Below are positions 9,956 to 20,653 of a DNA stretch of 64,000 bases, one piece after another (the stretch's first letter is position 1; every line of letters begins with the position of its first letter). The notes beneath the pieces are model-generated. The model did no database searches. It was not told the origin of the DNA and saw only the letters and a list, made by a program, of their open reading frames with translations. The DNA is from Betaproteobacteria bacterium (lineage in GTDB: Bacteria; Pseudomonadota; Gammaproteobacteria; Burkholderiales; Burkholderiaceae_A): positions 79,424 to 143,423 of the forward strand of contig JAGWWC010000002.1 of assembly GCA_018970545.1 (NCBI GenBank), given 5' to 3'. Both the position numbers and the translations under genes were made by a program.

Positions 9956-10700
9956 GATGAATCCAAGTGATGATGCCGCCGAGTGCCAGCGCGGGACCAA
10001 AGGCGATGCGTTGCTCGAGAAATGCGCTGGTTCTTGGATCAGAAACACCGGCGTCCTGTTTCAGCCGGTGCTGCCACAAACGCTGCAATCCAGCGGCTGC
10101 CAGCCCGGCAAGACTGGCCGCCAGCCAAACCAGCGGAATTGACTGCCAGCCGAGCCAGGCGCCGAGGCCCGCGCTCATCGCGAAGTCTCCTCGGCCCATG
10201 GCCTGAACACCTTTTGATTTCCGGAAACCTGCCGTGATGAGCCAGAGCAGCAGGTAGCCTACTGCACAGCCTACGATTCCATCGGCCAGTGTGACTGCCT
10301 GAGGCGGAAAGTCCATTCCATGGGCGATTAAACCGGTCGCCGCCAGCAGCCCGGTGAGCGGATCGGGCAGCAGACGGCATTGCGCATCCACCTTTGTCAG
10401 CAGCACCAGCAGCGTTGCCAGCAATCCGATGAGCCCGGCCGCCGTTATGCTCGCTGCCAGATCATGACCCTGCAGCTGTGGGATTACGGCGATGAATAAG
10501 ATCAATGCCACTGCAGCTACGAGCAGCCACCAGGGCATCGAGATCCGTCGCAGCTGCTCTGCTGTCTCACCATTCACCCATCGGGCAACGCTTCGATTGC
10601 CCAGCCGAGAAAGTGGCTCAAGTGCCATCAGGGCGACTGCTGTGCAAAACATTGCAGCTGCAATTGAAGACAAATCCCCGGCGCCGATCTGAAGTGGCAT
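9948..10700 (-). CDS. pilD: Type IV prepilin peptidase (A24), degenerate N-terminus
   Basis: A 250-residue polytopic inner-membrane aspartyl protease of family A24, which normally cleaves and N-methylates type IV pilins. Both catalytic aspartates are visible: Asp105 in KVDAQCRLLPD and Asp172 in the GxGD motif (GRGD). The N-terminal domain is abnormal: the usual two CxxC pairs that bind zinc are missing, and the second motif reads GDFAM where most PilD proteins have GDFKL. The pilB and pilC genes that usually precede pilD in this cluster are absent. It may be a relic or may serve pseudopilins encoded elsewhere. Confidence 0.82.
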   Translation of the reverse strand: MPLQIGAGDLSSIAAAMFCTAVALMALEPLSRLGNRSVARWVNGETAEQLRRISMPWWLLVAAVALILFIAVIPQLQGHDLAASITAAGLIGLLATLLVLLTKVDAQCRLLPDPLTGLLAATGLIAHGMDFPPQAVTLADGIVGCAVGYLLLWLITAGFRKSKGVQAMGRGDFAMSAGLGAWLGWQSIPLVWLAASLAGLAAAGLQRLWQHRLKQDAGVSDPRTSAFLEQRIAFGPALALGGIITWIHLG

Positions 10701-10708
10701 GCGGCGTT

Positions 10709-11995
10709 TTATGAACTGGCGGTGATACTCGGACGACTGAGTCGAACGCGACGAATCAATCGGCCCTGAGTCTGCAAAATCTCCATCGGCACCTCTGCAA
10801 TTTTTACAGAGACATGTGCATCGGGAAGATCTTCGAGTGTTTCGAGTAGTAATCCATTTAGAGTACGGGCGCCATCGACGGGCAGCTGCAGACCAAGCCG
10901 GCGATTTAATTCACGAACGGGCGCAGTTCCATCCACAATAATGCTGCCATCCTCTTCCCAGTGCATGCCAGACGACTGATCGCCCGGCGCTTGCGTCGTA
11001 AATTCACCAACAAGCTCCTCGATAATGTCTTCTAAGGTGACCAGACCATCAATCTCACCGTATTCGTCGACCACAAGACCAATGCGCTGCTTGTTTTCTT
11101 GGAAATATTGCAGCTGGGTAAAGAGCGGGGTACCACTGGGTACAAAATAGGGCTCGGTCAAAGCGTCTCGAAGTGACGCATGGTCAAACTCATTGCGGGA
11201 GAGCAGGGCCATCGCCTTGCGCACATGCAAGATGCCAACAATATTGTGCAGGTCCCCCTCAAAGACCGGCAGCTTGTTATGAAAACAGGTAGTGAGCTGA
11301 TCGATCAAGGCAGTCCGCTCTGACTCGAGGTCGAGGGCTTCAATACGGCCCCGGGGCACCATGACATCGTTGACGGTGAGATCTTCGATGTCAAAGAGAT
11401 TGAGCATGATGCTGCGATGCTTGGCGGGAATGAGTCGTGTTGATTCAAGAATTGCTGTGCGCAATTCCTGGGGCGACATTGCCTGCTGTTGTGGTGATTC
11501 GGTGAGTTTCCGCAGTCCGATGATTCGAATCAGGCCAGAGACCATGCCGTTGACAATCACGACCAGCGGATAGCCGTATCGCACCAGAGGCGCAAGGACC
11601 AGACTCGTTGCCATCGCGATGGGCTCCGGCCGGCTTGCACCCAATATTTTTGGTGTGATCTCCGCGAAGATGATGATCGCAAGGGCCACCAGTCCTGTGG
11701 CAATGGCCAGCACACTGTCGTTATTGCCGAAGGACTGAATGGCCAGGGCCGTCACCAGGGCAGTGAGCGCGGCATTGACCAGGTTATTGCCCAGCAGAAT
11801 TGTCGCCAGCAGTCGATCTGTCTGGTTGAGCAATGCCAGCACGCGCCGCGCCCCACCCTTGCCCTGCTGTGCCAGGTGGCGTAGCCGGTAGCGGTTGACG
11901 GCCATCATGCTGGTTTCTGAGATCGAGAAAAAGCCCGAGATCATGAGCAGCACCAAGATCGCGGTCAGGTGGGTCCAGAAAGGCAGTTCGTTCAA
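10709..11995 (-). CDS. CNNM/CorC-family membrane protein (DUF21-CBS-CorC_HlyC)
   Basis: A 428-residue inner-membrane protein with an N-terminal DUF21 transmembrane domain (about residues 1-200), a CBS pair (about 210-330) and a C-terminal CorC_HlyC domain. Relatives are linked to magnesium or cobalt efflux or to membrane integrity; the substrate is not predictable. The motif FAEITPKILGASRPEP is typical of the DUF21 domain. The start is a TTG at 11995 (reading LNELPFW as MNELPFW). In relatives the pilBCD genes follow this one; here pilD follows directly, 8 bases downstream. Confidence 0.88.
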   Translation of the reverse strand: MNELPFWTHLTAILVLLMISGFFSISETSMMAVNRYRLRHLAQQGKGGARRVLALLNQTDRLLATILLGNNLVNAALTALVTALAIQSFGNNDSVLAIATGLVALAIIIFAEITPKILGASRPEPIAMATSLVLAPLVRYGYPLVVIVNGMVSGLIRIIGLRKLTESPQQQAMSPQELRTAILESTRLIPAKHRSIMLNLFDIEDLTVNDVMVPRGRIEALDLESERTALIDQLTTCFHNKLPVFEGDLHNIVGILHVRKAMALLSRNEFDHASLRDALTEPYFVPSGTPLFTQLQYFQENKQRIGLVVDEYGEIDGLVTLEDIIEELVGEFTTQAPGDQSSGMHWEEDGSIIVDGTAPVRELNRRLGLQLPVDGARTLNGLLLETLEDLPDAHVSVKIAEVPMEILQTQGRLIRRVRLSRPSITASS

Positions 11996-12078
11996 AACGA
12001 CCGATGGCGGTTGGCTTGTTGGGCCTGGGCCGAAGATGGCAACGCTGTAAGACTATCGGAGAACAACGGCCATGTGTT

Positions 12079-12155
<77 letters not shown>

Positions 12156-12208
12156 AAGCGAAGGCCGAAGTCTAGCAGGGAACCGATTTTCGGCTGAAAT
12201 TCCTGGTC

Positions 12209-13252
12209 TTACGCGCGACGTTGCGCGAGCTGATCCAGCAGTTGGAGCAAGGCCGTTTTGTAGTCCGAGGGGGCCAGCCCTGACAGCGCTCCACGGGCAA
12301 GCTCGCATTCCCGCTGGGCTGAATCCAGCGTGGCCGTAAGAGCGCCGGTGCGCTGAATTGCCCGGACGACCCGCTCAAAATCTGCCTGATCCGGCATCTC
12401 AATGGCAGCGCGAACCATCTGTTTTTCCTGCTCGGTGCCTCTGGCCATGACCGTAATCAACGGCAGGGTGGGTTTGCCCTCGCGCAAGTCATCGCCAACA
12501 CACTTGCCAATCTCCTGCTCGTTGCCGTCGTAATCCAGAGCATCGTCGATGAGCTGAAATGCGGTTCCAAGGTGCCGACCAAAGGCGGCACAGCCCTCGA
12601 TCAGTATTGGATCTGCGCTGGCAAGAACCGCCGGCACCTTTGCTGCCGCCTCGAAAAGCTTGGCGGTCTTGTAGCGGATGACGGTGAGATAGCGCTCTTC
12701 AGTCACGTCGGGATCGTGGCAATTCATCAACTGCAGGACTTCGCCTTCGGAAATCACATTGGTGCTCTCCGCCATGACGCTCATCACCTCAGCGGAGCCG
12801 ACTTCGACCATCATTTGGAAGGCTCTGGAATACAGGAAGTCGCCCACCAGGACGCTGGCGGCGTTCCCAAAGAGCACGTTCGCGGTGGTCTGGCCGCGAC
12901 GGAGCTCGGATTCATCGACCACGTCGTCATGGAGCAGGGTTGCGGTATGAATGAATTCCACAACAGCGGCCATGAGCCGGGAGCGATCTGGTGTCAGCAA
13001 TGCTTGGCCAGACCCTGAAGCATGTAAGTGTGCACTCATTGCCCCGGAAAGCATTAATAATAGGGATGGTCGGACCCGTTTTCCACCACTTTGGATGATG
13101 TATTCGGCCACTTGGCCAATGAGGGGGACCTCGGATGCCAGGCGATCCCGAATCAGCCGATCTACGGCCGCCATCTCGGCGCTGACGATGGCCTGGGGCC
13201 CTGTGGGGGCGGACACAGTGGGAGCAGAAATGGGGTCGATGACGGCGTTCAC
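12209..13252 (-). CDS. ispB: Octaprenyl diphosphate synthase IspB
   Basis: A 347-residue long-chain polyprenyl diphosphate synthase that makes the side chain of ubiquinone. Both aspartate-rich motifs are present: DDVVD at residues 109-113 and DDALD at 236-240, with GGKRVRPSL before them. The GTG start at 13252 is chosen because a CATAAT hexamer lies exactly 6 bases upstream and family similarity begins soon after. An ATG at 13321 would add 23 non-conserved residues running through a palindrome. It is divergent from rplU. The exact prenyl chain length is inferred from the family. Confidence 0.93.
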   Translation of the reverse strand: MNAVIDPISAPTVSAPTGPQAIVSAEMAAVDRLIRDRLASEVPLIGQVAEYIIQSGGKRVRPSLLLMLSGAMSAHLHASGSGQALLTPDRSRLMAAVVEFIHTATLLHDDVVDESELRRGQTTANVLFGNAASVLVGDFLYSRAFQMMVEVGSAEVMSVMAESTNVISEGEVLQLMNCHDPDVTEERYLTVIRYKTAKLFEAAAKVPAVLASADPILIEGCAAFGRHLGTAFQLIDDALDYDGNEQEIGKCVGDDLREGKPTLPLITVMARGTEQEKQMVRAAIEMPDQADFERVVRAIQRTGALTATLDSAQRECELARGALSGLAPSDYKTALLQLLDQLAQRRA

Positions 13253-13258
13253 TGCGGC

Positions 13259-13264
13259 ATTATG
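13259..13264 (-). promoter_or_regulatory. Candidate -10 of ispB (leaderless GTG)
   Basis: On the minus strand CATAAT is followed by 6 bases (GCCGCA) and the GTG start of ispB. There is no Shine-Dalgarno sequence. A 15-bp palindrome begins 4 bases upstream, roughly where a -35 region or an operator would lie. Confidence 0.45.
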
Positions 13265-13267
13265 ACA

Positions 13268-13282
13268 CCCCGAATTTCGGGG
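13268..13282. repeat. 15-bp palindrome in the ispB-rplU intergenic region
   Basis: The two arms CCCCGAA and TTCGGGG flank a single T. It sits between the candidate ispB -10 and the rplU promoter region and has no T-run on either side, so a terminator is unlikely. An operator or protein-binding site is possible but unproven. Confidence 0.5.
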
Positions 13283-13321
13283 ATTTTGCGGCGGGTCTGC
13301 GCCGCTCGGCGCAAAAATCAT

Positions 13322-13348
13322 TTGACGAAACAGTCACTTAGGGATAAA
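13322..13348 (+). promoter_or_regulatory. Candidate promoter of rplU-rpmA
   Basis: TTGACG (5 of 6 match to the -35 consensus) at 13322-13327 is followed after 15 bases by GATAAA; ATAAAT at spacing 16 and TAAATT at spacing 17 are alternative readings. A leader of about 30 bases with an AAGAAGG ribosome-binding sequence then precedes the rplU ATG. The -10 is weak, so its position is uncertain. Confidence 0.4.
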
Positions 13349-13386
13349 TTGGCGGGTTTCCGAAATTCAAAGCAAGAAGGCCAGCC

Positions 13387-13698
13387 ATGTACGCCGTAAT
13401 CAAGACCGGGGGTAAACAATATCGCGTCACCGCCGGCATGACTCTCAAAGTGGAATCCCTCGTCGCTGATGTGGGCAGCAAGGTGGTTTTGGATCAGGTG
13501 CTTGCCGTGGGCGAGGGAGAAGCAGTGGTGGTCGGCTCGCCCCGGGTGCAGGGTGCAACGGTTCAGGCCACGGTGGTCTCGCATGGCCGGCACGACAAGG
13601 TGCGGATCTTCAAGCACCGTCGTCGCAAGCACTTCGCGAAGAGCCAAGGTCATCGGCAGAACTACACTGAATTGAATATTGTTGAGATCAAGAAGTAA
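13387..13698 (+). CDS. rplU: 50S ribosomal protein L21
   Basis: A 103-residue bL21 protein of the large ribosomal subunit. The N-terminus [14 protein letters not shown] and the C-terminal part with [22 protein letters not shown] basic residues are diagnostic. It is preceded by a good ribosome-binding sequence (AGAAGG) and is followed by rpmA after 54 bases, the standard bacterial pair. It heads the rplU-rpmA-obgE-proB block. Confidence 0.97.
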   Translation: MYAVIKTGGKQYRVTAGMTLKVESLVADVGSKVVLDQVLAVGEGEAVVVGSPRVQGATVQATVVSHGRHDKVRIFKHRRRKHFAKSQGHRQNYTELNIVEIKK

Positions 13699-13752
13699 TT
13701 TGGGCGGCTCACTCCCCAATGGGGGAGTGGCGCCTCTGAGTGAGGATTAAAA

Positions 13753-14010
13753 ATGGCACAGAAAAAAGGCGGCGGCAGTACGCGAAATGGGCGGGACTCC
13801 GAGGCCAAACGGCTCGGCGTAAAGGTGTTTGGAGGTGAGCAGATCGCCGCGGGCAGCATCATCGTGCGCCAGCGGGGCACACAGTTTCATGCGGGCGAAA
13901 ATGTCGGCATGGGCAAGGATCACACCCTGTTCGCACTGACCCCCGGCCGGGTGAGGTTCGCAGTTCGCGGCCCACTGAATCGCTCTACCGTCAGCGTCGT
14001 GGCGGAATAG
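13753..14010 (+). CDS. rpmA: 50S ribosomal protein L27
   Basis: An 85-residue bL27 protein whose N-terminus reaches the peptidyl-transferase centre. The sequence begins [16 protein letters not shown] and carries [20 protein letters not shown], both diagnostic. Because the protein starts directly with the mature form, no N-terminal cleavage sequence of the Firmicutes type is present. A terminator follows 25 bases downstream, so obgE is probably transcribed partly by readthrough or from its own promoter. Confidence 0.97.
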   Translation: MAQKKGGGSTRNGRDSEAKRLGVKVFGGEQIAAGSIIVRQRGTQFHAGENVGMGKDHTLFALTPGRVRFAVRGPLNRSTVSVVAE

Positions 14011-14027
14011 GTTTCTCAATTCTGTAG

Positions 14028-16306
<2,279 letters not shown>

Positions 16307-16329
<23 letters not shown>

Positions 16330-16843
16330 TGGCTTCAGATGACTCAGGCCGAAGCTGCAGTTCTTCCTGCGAAAAGATCAGGCCCGAGAGTTCGGCAAGC
16401 GCGGAACGATAGACATCGCGTTTGAATTCAATCACTGATTCCAACGGAATCCAGTAATCGTGCCAACGCCAGGCGTCGAATTCCGGTTTTTCTAGGTTGT
16501 TGCGCAGGCTGACATCGCAGTCCCGGCCCAACATCTTGAGCAAAAACCAAATCTGTTTCTGGCCTCGATAGTGGCCACGCCATTCACGACGTACCCAGCG
16601 CTCGGGCACATCGTAGTGCAGCCAATCTCGGGTCCGGCCGATGATTTCGACGTGATGGGGCTTGAGCCCGGTCTCTTCTTCGAGTTCACGGAACATCGCC
16701 TGCTCGGGCGCCTCGCCAGATTTGATGCCGCCTTGGGGAAACTGCCAAGCGTGTTCGCGGACCCGTTTGCCCCAGAAGACCTGGCGCTGGCCGTTGATCA
16801 GGATGATGCCCACATTCGGACGGTATCCGTTTTCGTCAAGCAT
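16307..16843 (-). CDS. rppH: RNA pyrophosphohydrolase RppH
   Basis: A 178-residue Nudix enzyme that removes pyrophosphate from the 5' end of mRNA and so starts decay. The N-terminus [17 protein letters not shown] is typical, and the Nudix box runs from residue 38 to 60 ([20 protein letters not shown] and onward). The ATG at 16843 matches the family start; an in-frame ATG 30 bases upstream is less likely. The rppH-proS divergent pair is common in betaproteobacteria. Its 3' end overlaps proB by 23 bases. Confidence 0.96.
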
Positions 16844-16898
16844 GATGGCGTGATGGTGTGGCGGCGGGCACAAAAGAATTGGTCATAAAATGCTATCG

Positions 16899-16906
16899 AT
16901 TATAAG
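16899..16906. promoter_or_regulatory. AT-rich divergent promoter candidate, rppH/proS
   Basis: ATTATAAG reads TATAAT on the minus strand (perfect -10, about 55 bases before rppH) and TATAAG on the plus strand, 9 bases before the proS ATG. For proS a TTGGTC lies 16 bases upstream. The proS side also contains AGAGGG overlapping the hexamer, which could act as Shine-Dalgarno, so a normal leader cannot be excluded. Confidence 0.35.
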
Positions 16907-16915
16907 AGGGCCATC

Positions 16916-18664
16916 ATGAGAATTTCCCATTTTCACTTCCAGACCTTAAAGGAAGATCCAGCCGATGCTGAGGTGGTCAGTCATCGCCTGATGCTGCGGG
17001 CGGCCATGATTCGTCGGCTGGGTGCGGGCATTTACAACTACATGCCGTTGGGCCTGCGGGTAATCCGCAAGGTGGAGCGCATTATTCGCGAGGAGATGGA
17101 CCGGTCGGGTGCCATTGAGCTCTTGATGCCCTTGGTGCAGCCGGCTGAGCTCTGGATGGAGACAGGCCGCTGGGAGAAGATGGGGCCGGAGTTGCTTCGT
17201 GTGAAGGATCGGCACGGGCGAGATTTTGCGATTCAGCCAACTTCAGAGGAGGTGATCACGGACATTGCCCGTCAGGAGTTGAAAAGCTGGCGGCAGCTGC
17301 CCAAGAATTTTTATCACATACAGACCAAATTCCGTGATGAGCGGCGGCCGCGATTTGGCGTGATGCGGGGCCGAGAGTTCACCATGAAGGATGCTTATTC
17401 GTTCGACCGCGATGTCGCCGGCGCTGAAAAAAGCTACGACAACATGTTTGAATGCTACTGCCGGATTTTTGATCGGCTTGGCCTGCGGTATCGCTCGGTG
17501 GCCGCCGATACCGGCGCGATCGGAGGATCGCGCTCCCACGAGTTTCAGGTGATCGCCGACACGGGAGAAGACGCAATCGTCTATTGCCCCCAATCCGATT
17601 ACGCTGCCAATATGGAGCTTGCTGAGGCGGTCGCGTTGCTGTCGGATCGCAAGCTGGCCGCGCAGCCAATGACATTAACGCCCACGCCTGGCAAATCCAC
17701 CTGTGCTGACGTAGCCGCGTTTCTTGGCCTGCCGATACAGCAGACGGTGAAATCCATTGTGTTGGCCACTGATGCGCGTGATGAAAAGGGCGCCGTGGCG
17801 GCGACGAAAATCTGGCTTTTGCTGCTGCGGGGTGATCATGATCTCAACGAAGTGAAGGCGGGTAAGCTCGAGGGCCTGGATCAGGGGTTTCGTTTTGCGA
17901 CGGTCCAGGAGATTGAGTCCTGCTTTGGCTGCAAGCCAGGCTACCTCGGCCCGGTTGCGCCCGTCCGGCCCATCACGGTGATTGCAGACCGCACCGTCGC
18001 GCGGATGAGCGACTTCGTGACGGGGGCGAACCAGTGGGACCACCACCTCTGTGGTGTCAATTGGGGCCGCGATCTGCCAGAGCCCGATCAGGTGGCCGAT
18101 ATCCGCAACGTTGTGGAGGGGGATCCCTCTCCCGACGGCAGAGGCAGCCTCTCCATTCAGCGTGGCATCGAGGTTGGCCACGTGTTTTATTTGGGCACGA
18201 AATATTCAGAGGCAATGAAGGCCAGCTATCTCGATGAGACCGGCAAGCCCGCACTCATGGAGATGGGATGCTATGGCATTGGCGTGACCCGAATCGTCGG
18301 GGCTGCCATTGAGCAGAATCATGATCAGCGCGGCATCATCTGGCCGGCTGCGATCGCGCCCTTTGAGGTCGTCATCTGTCCAGTGGGCGCAGCCAAGTCC
18401 GATCTGGTCAAGGCCGAGGCCGAGGCCATCTATCAGGAGTTGCTTGCAGCCGGAAGCGATGTCGCAATTGATGATCGCGATGAGCGTCCTGGAGCGATGT
18501 TTGCGGACTGGGAGCTGATTGGTGTGCCGGTCCGGGTAACGGTTGGCGAGCGGTCGCTCAAAGAAGGCAAACTGGAGTTGCTTCAGCGCGCCGGTATGGC
18601 GGCATCGACGTGTGAGCGCAGTAGTGTGGTTTCAGCAGTCCGCGGCCTGCTATCCGCGAATTAA
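16916..18664 (+). CDS. proS: Prolyl-tRNA synthetase ProS
   Basis: A 582-residue class II aminoacyl-tRNA synthetase of the bacterial type, with an editing (INS) domain inserted between the catalytic motifs. Motif 2 reads [17 protein letters not shown], the editing domain lies at about residues 230-385, and the C-terminal anticodon-binding domain begins near 470 ([11 protein letters not shown]). It charges tRNA-Pro, including the tRNA-Pro(CGG) encoded at 12079-12155. The ATG at 16916 is family-consistent. The hydratase gene follows after 17 bases. Confidence 0.97.
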   Translation: MRISHFHFQTLKEDPADAEVVSHRLMLRAAMIRRLGAGIYNYMPLGLRVIRKVERIIREEMDRSGAIELLMPLVQPAELWMETGRWEKMGPELLRVKDRHGRDFAIQPTSEEVITDIARQELKSWRQLPKNFYHIQTKFRDERRPRFGVMRGREFTMKDAYSFDRDVAGAEKSYDNMFECYCRIFDRLGLRYRSVAADTGAIGGSRSHEFQVIADTGEDAIVYCPQSDYAANMELAEAVALLSDRKLAAQPMTLTPTPGKSTCADVAAFLGLPIQQTVKSIVLATDARDEKGAVAATKIWLLLLRGDHDLNEVKAGKLEGLDQGFRFATVQEIESCFGCKPGYLGPVAPVRPITVIADRTVARMSDFVTGANQWDHHLCGVNWGRDLPEPDQVADIRNVVEGDPSPDGRGSLSIQRGIEVGHVFYLGTKYSEAMKASYLDETGKPALMEMGCYGIGVTRIVGAAIEQNHDQRGIIWPAAIAPFEVVICPVGAAKSDLVKAEAEAIYQELLAAGSDVAIDDRDERPGAMFADWELIGVPVRVTVGERSLKEGKLELLQRAGMAASTCERSSVVSAVRGLLSAN

Positions 18665-18681
18665 AAAAAGGAGACGACATC

Positions 18682-19473
18682 ATGAACGCCCCTGAGCAGC
18701 TTTATGTCTTGCGTGAGGATCAGGATGCGCTCGCCACCATCACCATGAATCGTGGCGAGCGGTTTAATCCACTATCCTCCGAAATGATCTTGGCGTTGTG
18801 CCAAACATTGGATGCGATCGCCCAAGACAAATCGGTTCGGGTGGTGGTGCTTCAGGGAAATGGCCGAGGATTCTGTGCCGGCCATGACCTCAAAGAGATG
18901 CAAAACCATGCCCAGGACTCCGCATGGATTGCTGAGCTGTTTCGCTCGTGCAGTGAATTGATGATGCGCATCACTCAAATGCCGCAGCCCGTGATCGCCA
19001 AGGTCCACGGCATTGCAACCGCGGCGGGCTGTCAGCTGACCTCAATGTGCGATCTCGCGGTCGCCAGCGCTGACAGCCGGTTCGCCCTGCCCGGGGTCAA
19101 TATCGGCCTCTTCTGCTCAACGCCAGCTGTGGGAGTGGCACGTAATATCGGCCGTAAGCGGGCGATGGAGATGCTGCTTACGGGCGAGATGATTGATGCA
19201 ACGACCGCGCTGCAATGGGGCCTGGTGAATCGGGTAGTGCCCGCAGCGCAGCTCGATGCAGAGGTCCAGCGGCTTGCGGAGCTGATCAAGGCCAAGAGTG
19301 CAGCTGCTGTCGCGATGGGTAAAACGACCTTCTATAAGCAAATCGAGATGGGGCTTGCCGGCGCCTACTCGGTCACGGGTGAGGCCATGACCTGCAATAT
19401 GGGCCTTGCGGATACTGCGGAGGGCATTGACGCGTTTCTTACAAAGCGCGCGCCGCGCTGGAAAAACGCTTAA
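18682..19473 (+). CDS. Enoyl-CoA hydratase/isomerase family protein
   Basis: A 263-residue crotonase-fold enzyme. The oxyanion-hole segments GRGFCAGHDLKEM and HGIATAAGCQL are present. The second catalytic acidic position of classical hydratases is not obvious: the segment reads LPGVNIGLFCSTPAVG. The reaction is therefore unassigned within the family, which also contains isomerases and hydrolases. A strong AAAAAAGGAG ribosome-binding sequence precedes the ATG. It lies 17 bases behind proS and may be cotranscribed. A hairpin terminator follows. Confidence 0.88.
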   Translation: MNAPEQLYVLREDQDALATITMNRGERFNPLSSEMILALCQTLDAIAQDKSVRVVVLQGNGRGFCAGHDLKEMQNHAQDSAWIAELFRSCSELMMRITQMPQPVIAKVHGIATAAGCQLTSMCDLAVASADSRFALPGVNIGLFCSTPAVGVARNIGRKRAMEMLLTGEMIDATTALQWGLVNRVVPAAQLDAEVQRLAELIKAKSAAAVAMGKTTFYKQIEMGLAGAYSVTGEAMTCNMGLADTAEGIDAFLTKRAPRWKNA

Positions 19474-19483
19474 AAAGCGTATC

Positions 19484-19516
19484 CAAAAACAAACAAGCCC
19501 GGGATTTCCGGGCTTT
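19484..19516. terminator. Bidirectional terminator between the hydratase gene and dctP
   Basis: An 8-bp perfect stem (AAGCCCGG and CCGGGCTT, 19495-19515) with a 5-base loop lies between two convergent genes. On the minus strand it is followed by a T-rich run (GTTTGTTTTT), so it should mainly end the dctQMP transcript. On the plus strand only three T follow. Confidence 0.7.
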
Positions 19517-19562
19517 GGATGATGCTGAATCAGGGCCGCGACCCCCGAACTGCCACCACCGA

Positions 19563-20618
19563 TTACTTCACAGCGGCCAGTGTTTTCTCTGCTTTATCGA
19601 CCAGTGGTGCTCCAATCTGGGCCTTCCACTTGTTGTAGACCGCACGGGTTGCCTTAATGAACTCCTCTCGATCGGCCGCACTAGGAGTGGATACGGTTAC
19701 GCCAAGGCCCTCGATGGTTTTCAATAGCGGCTTGCCAGGCTCCACGAGTCCGGTTCTCGCGATTGTAATCTCTTGTTTTCCCGCATCGATTGCCGCCTTA
19801 CGCACGATTTCCCGATCTTCAGCGGTCCAGCTATTCCAGACCTCTTTATTTACGACGAAGATCAGCGGATCCACCATGTAGCCCCACATGGTCAAATGCT
19901 TCTGGGCCACGGTGTGAAGCTTCGCAGCAGTAAAAATAGTCAGTGGATTTTCCTGGCCGTCGACGGCACCTGAGGACAGCGCAGGCTGGGTATCGGCCCA
20001 GCTCATCTGAACGGGATTAGCCCCCAGGGCTGTGAACATGTCGATAAATAGCGGCGATCCGACCACTCGGATTTTCATACCCTTTAGGTCAGCGGGTGTC
20101 TTGATCTCACGCTTGGAGTTTGAGAGCTCCCGAAAACCGTTCTCGCCCCAGGCCAGTGGCACCACACCTGCCTTATCAAGAATAGCGAAGATATCTCTGC
20201 CGACATCTCCGCCGGTGATCGCATCAATCGATTTGAAATCCTTAATCAGAAATGGCAATGAGAAGAGATTGAGCTCTTTCACCTGAGGCGACCAGTTGAT
20301 GGAGGATCCAATCGCCATATCGATTACTCCCTGGCGAATCGCGGTGAACTCGCGGGTCTGATCACCGCCGACCAGTGAGGTGCCGGGGTACATCTTGATG
20401 TTGATGCGGCCCTTCGTGCGCTCGCGCACGAGGTCTGCCCATATGTCGCCGCCCTTGCCCCAGGGAAAGGCGTTCCCCAGCACGGTGGACAGCTTATATT
20501 CGGCCTTATAGCCTGGCGGCAGGGCCTGTTGCTGGGCCTGGACTGCCCCTGCGCTCAGCGCGATGCCGAGTCCGCAGAGGGTCAGGGCGAAGGCCCGTAA
20601 TCGAGTAATGAGTGTCAT
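19563..20618 (-). CDS. dctP: TRAP transporter substrate-binding protein DctP
   Basis: A 351-residue periplasmic solute receptor of the TRAP family. The signal peptide spans about residues 1-28 (LTLCGLGIALSAGAVQAQ). Typical features are WADLVRERTKGRINIKMYPG, FSLPFLIKDF and the arginine-bearing segment GMKIRVVGSPLF. The ATG at 20618 is preferred because AAGGAG precedes it. It is the last gene of dctQ-dctM-dctP and is followed by a terminator. The ligand, probably a carboxylate, cannot be inferred. Confidence 0.93.
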   Translation of the reverse strand: MTLITRLRAFALTLCGLGIALSAGAVQAQQQALPPGYKAEYKLSTVLGNAFPWGKGGDIWADLVRERTKGRINIKMYPGTSLVGGDQTREFTAIRQGVIDMAIGSSINWSPQVKELNLFSLPFLIKDFKSIDAITGGDVGRDIFAILDKAGVVPLAWGENGFRELSNSKREIKTPADLKGMKIRVVGSPLFIDMFTALGANPVQMSWADTQPALSSGAVDGQENPLTIFTAAKLHTVAQKHLTMWGYMVDPLIFVVNKEVWNSWTAEDREIVRKAAIDAGKQEITIARTGLVEPGKPLLKTIEGLGVTVSTPSAADREEFIKATRAVYNKWKAQIGAPLVDKAEKTLAAVK

Positions 20619-20653
20619 GTGAGCAGCTCCTTGTTGAGATGATGAAGATGGTT

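Noticed and set aside
13300..13318. A hairpin TGCGCC-GCTC-GGCGCA followed by AAAAA near ispB/rplU
   Set aside because: The A-run follows on the plus strand; read on the minus strand the T-run precedes the stem. It is therefore on the wrong side for a terminator in either direction.
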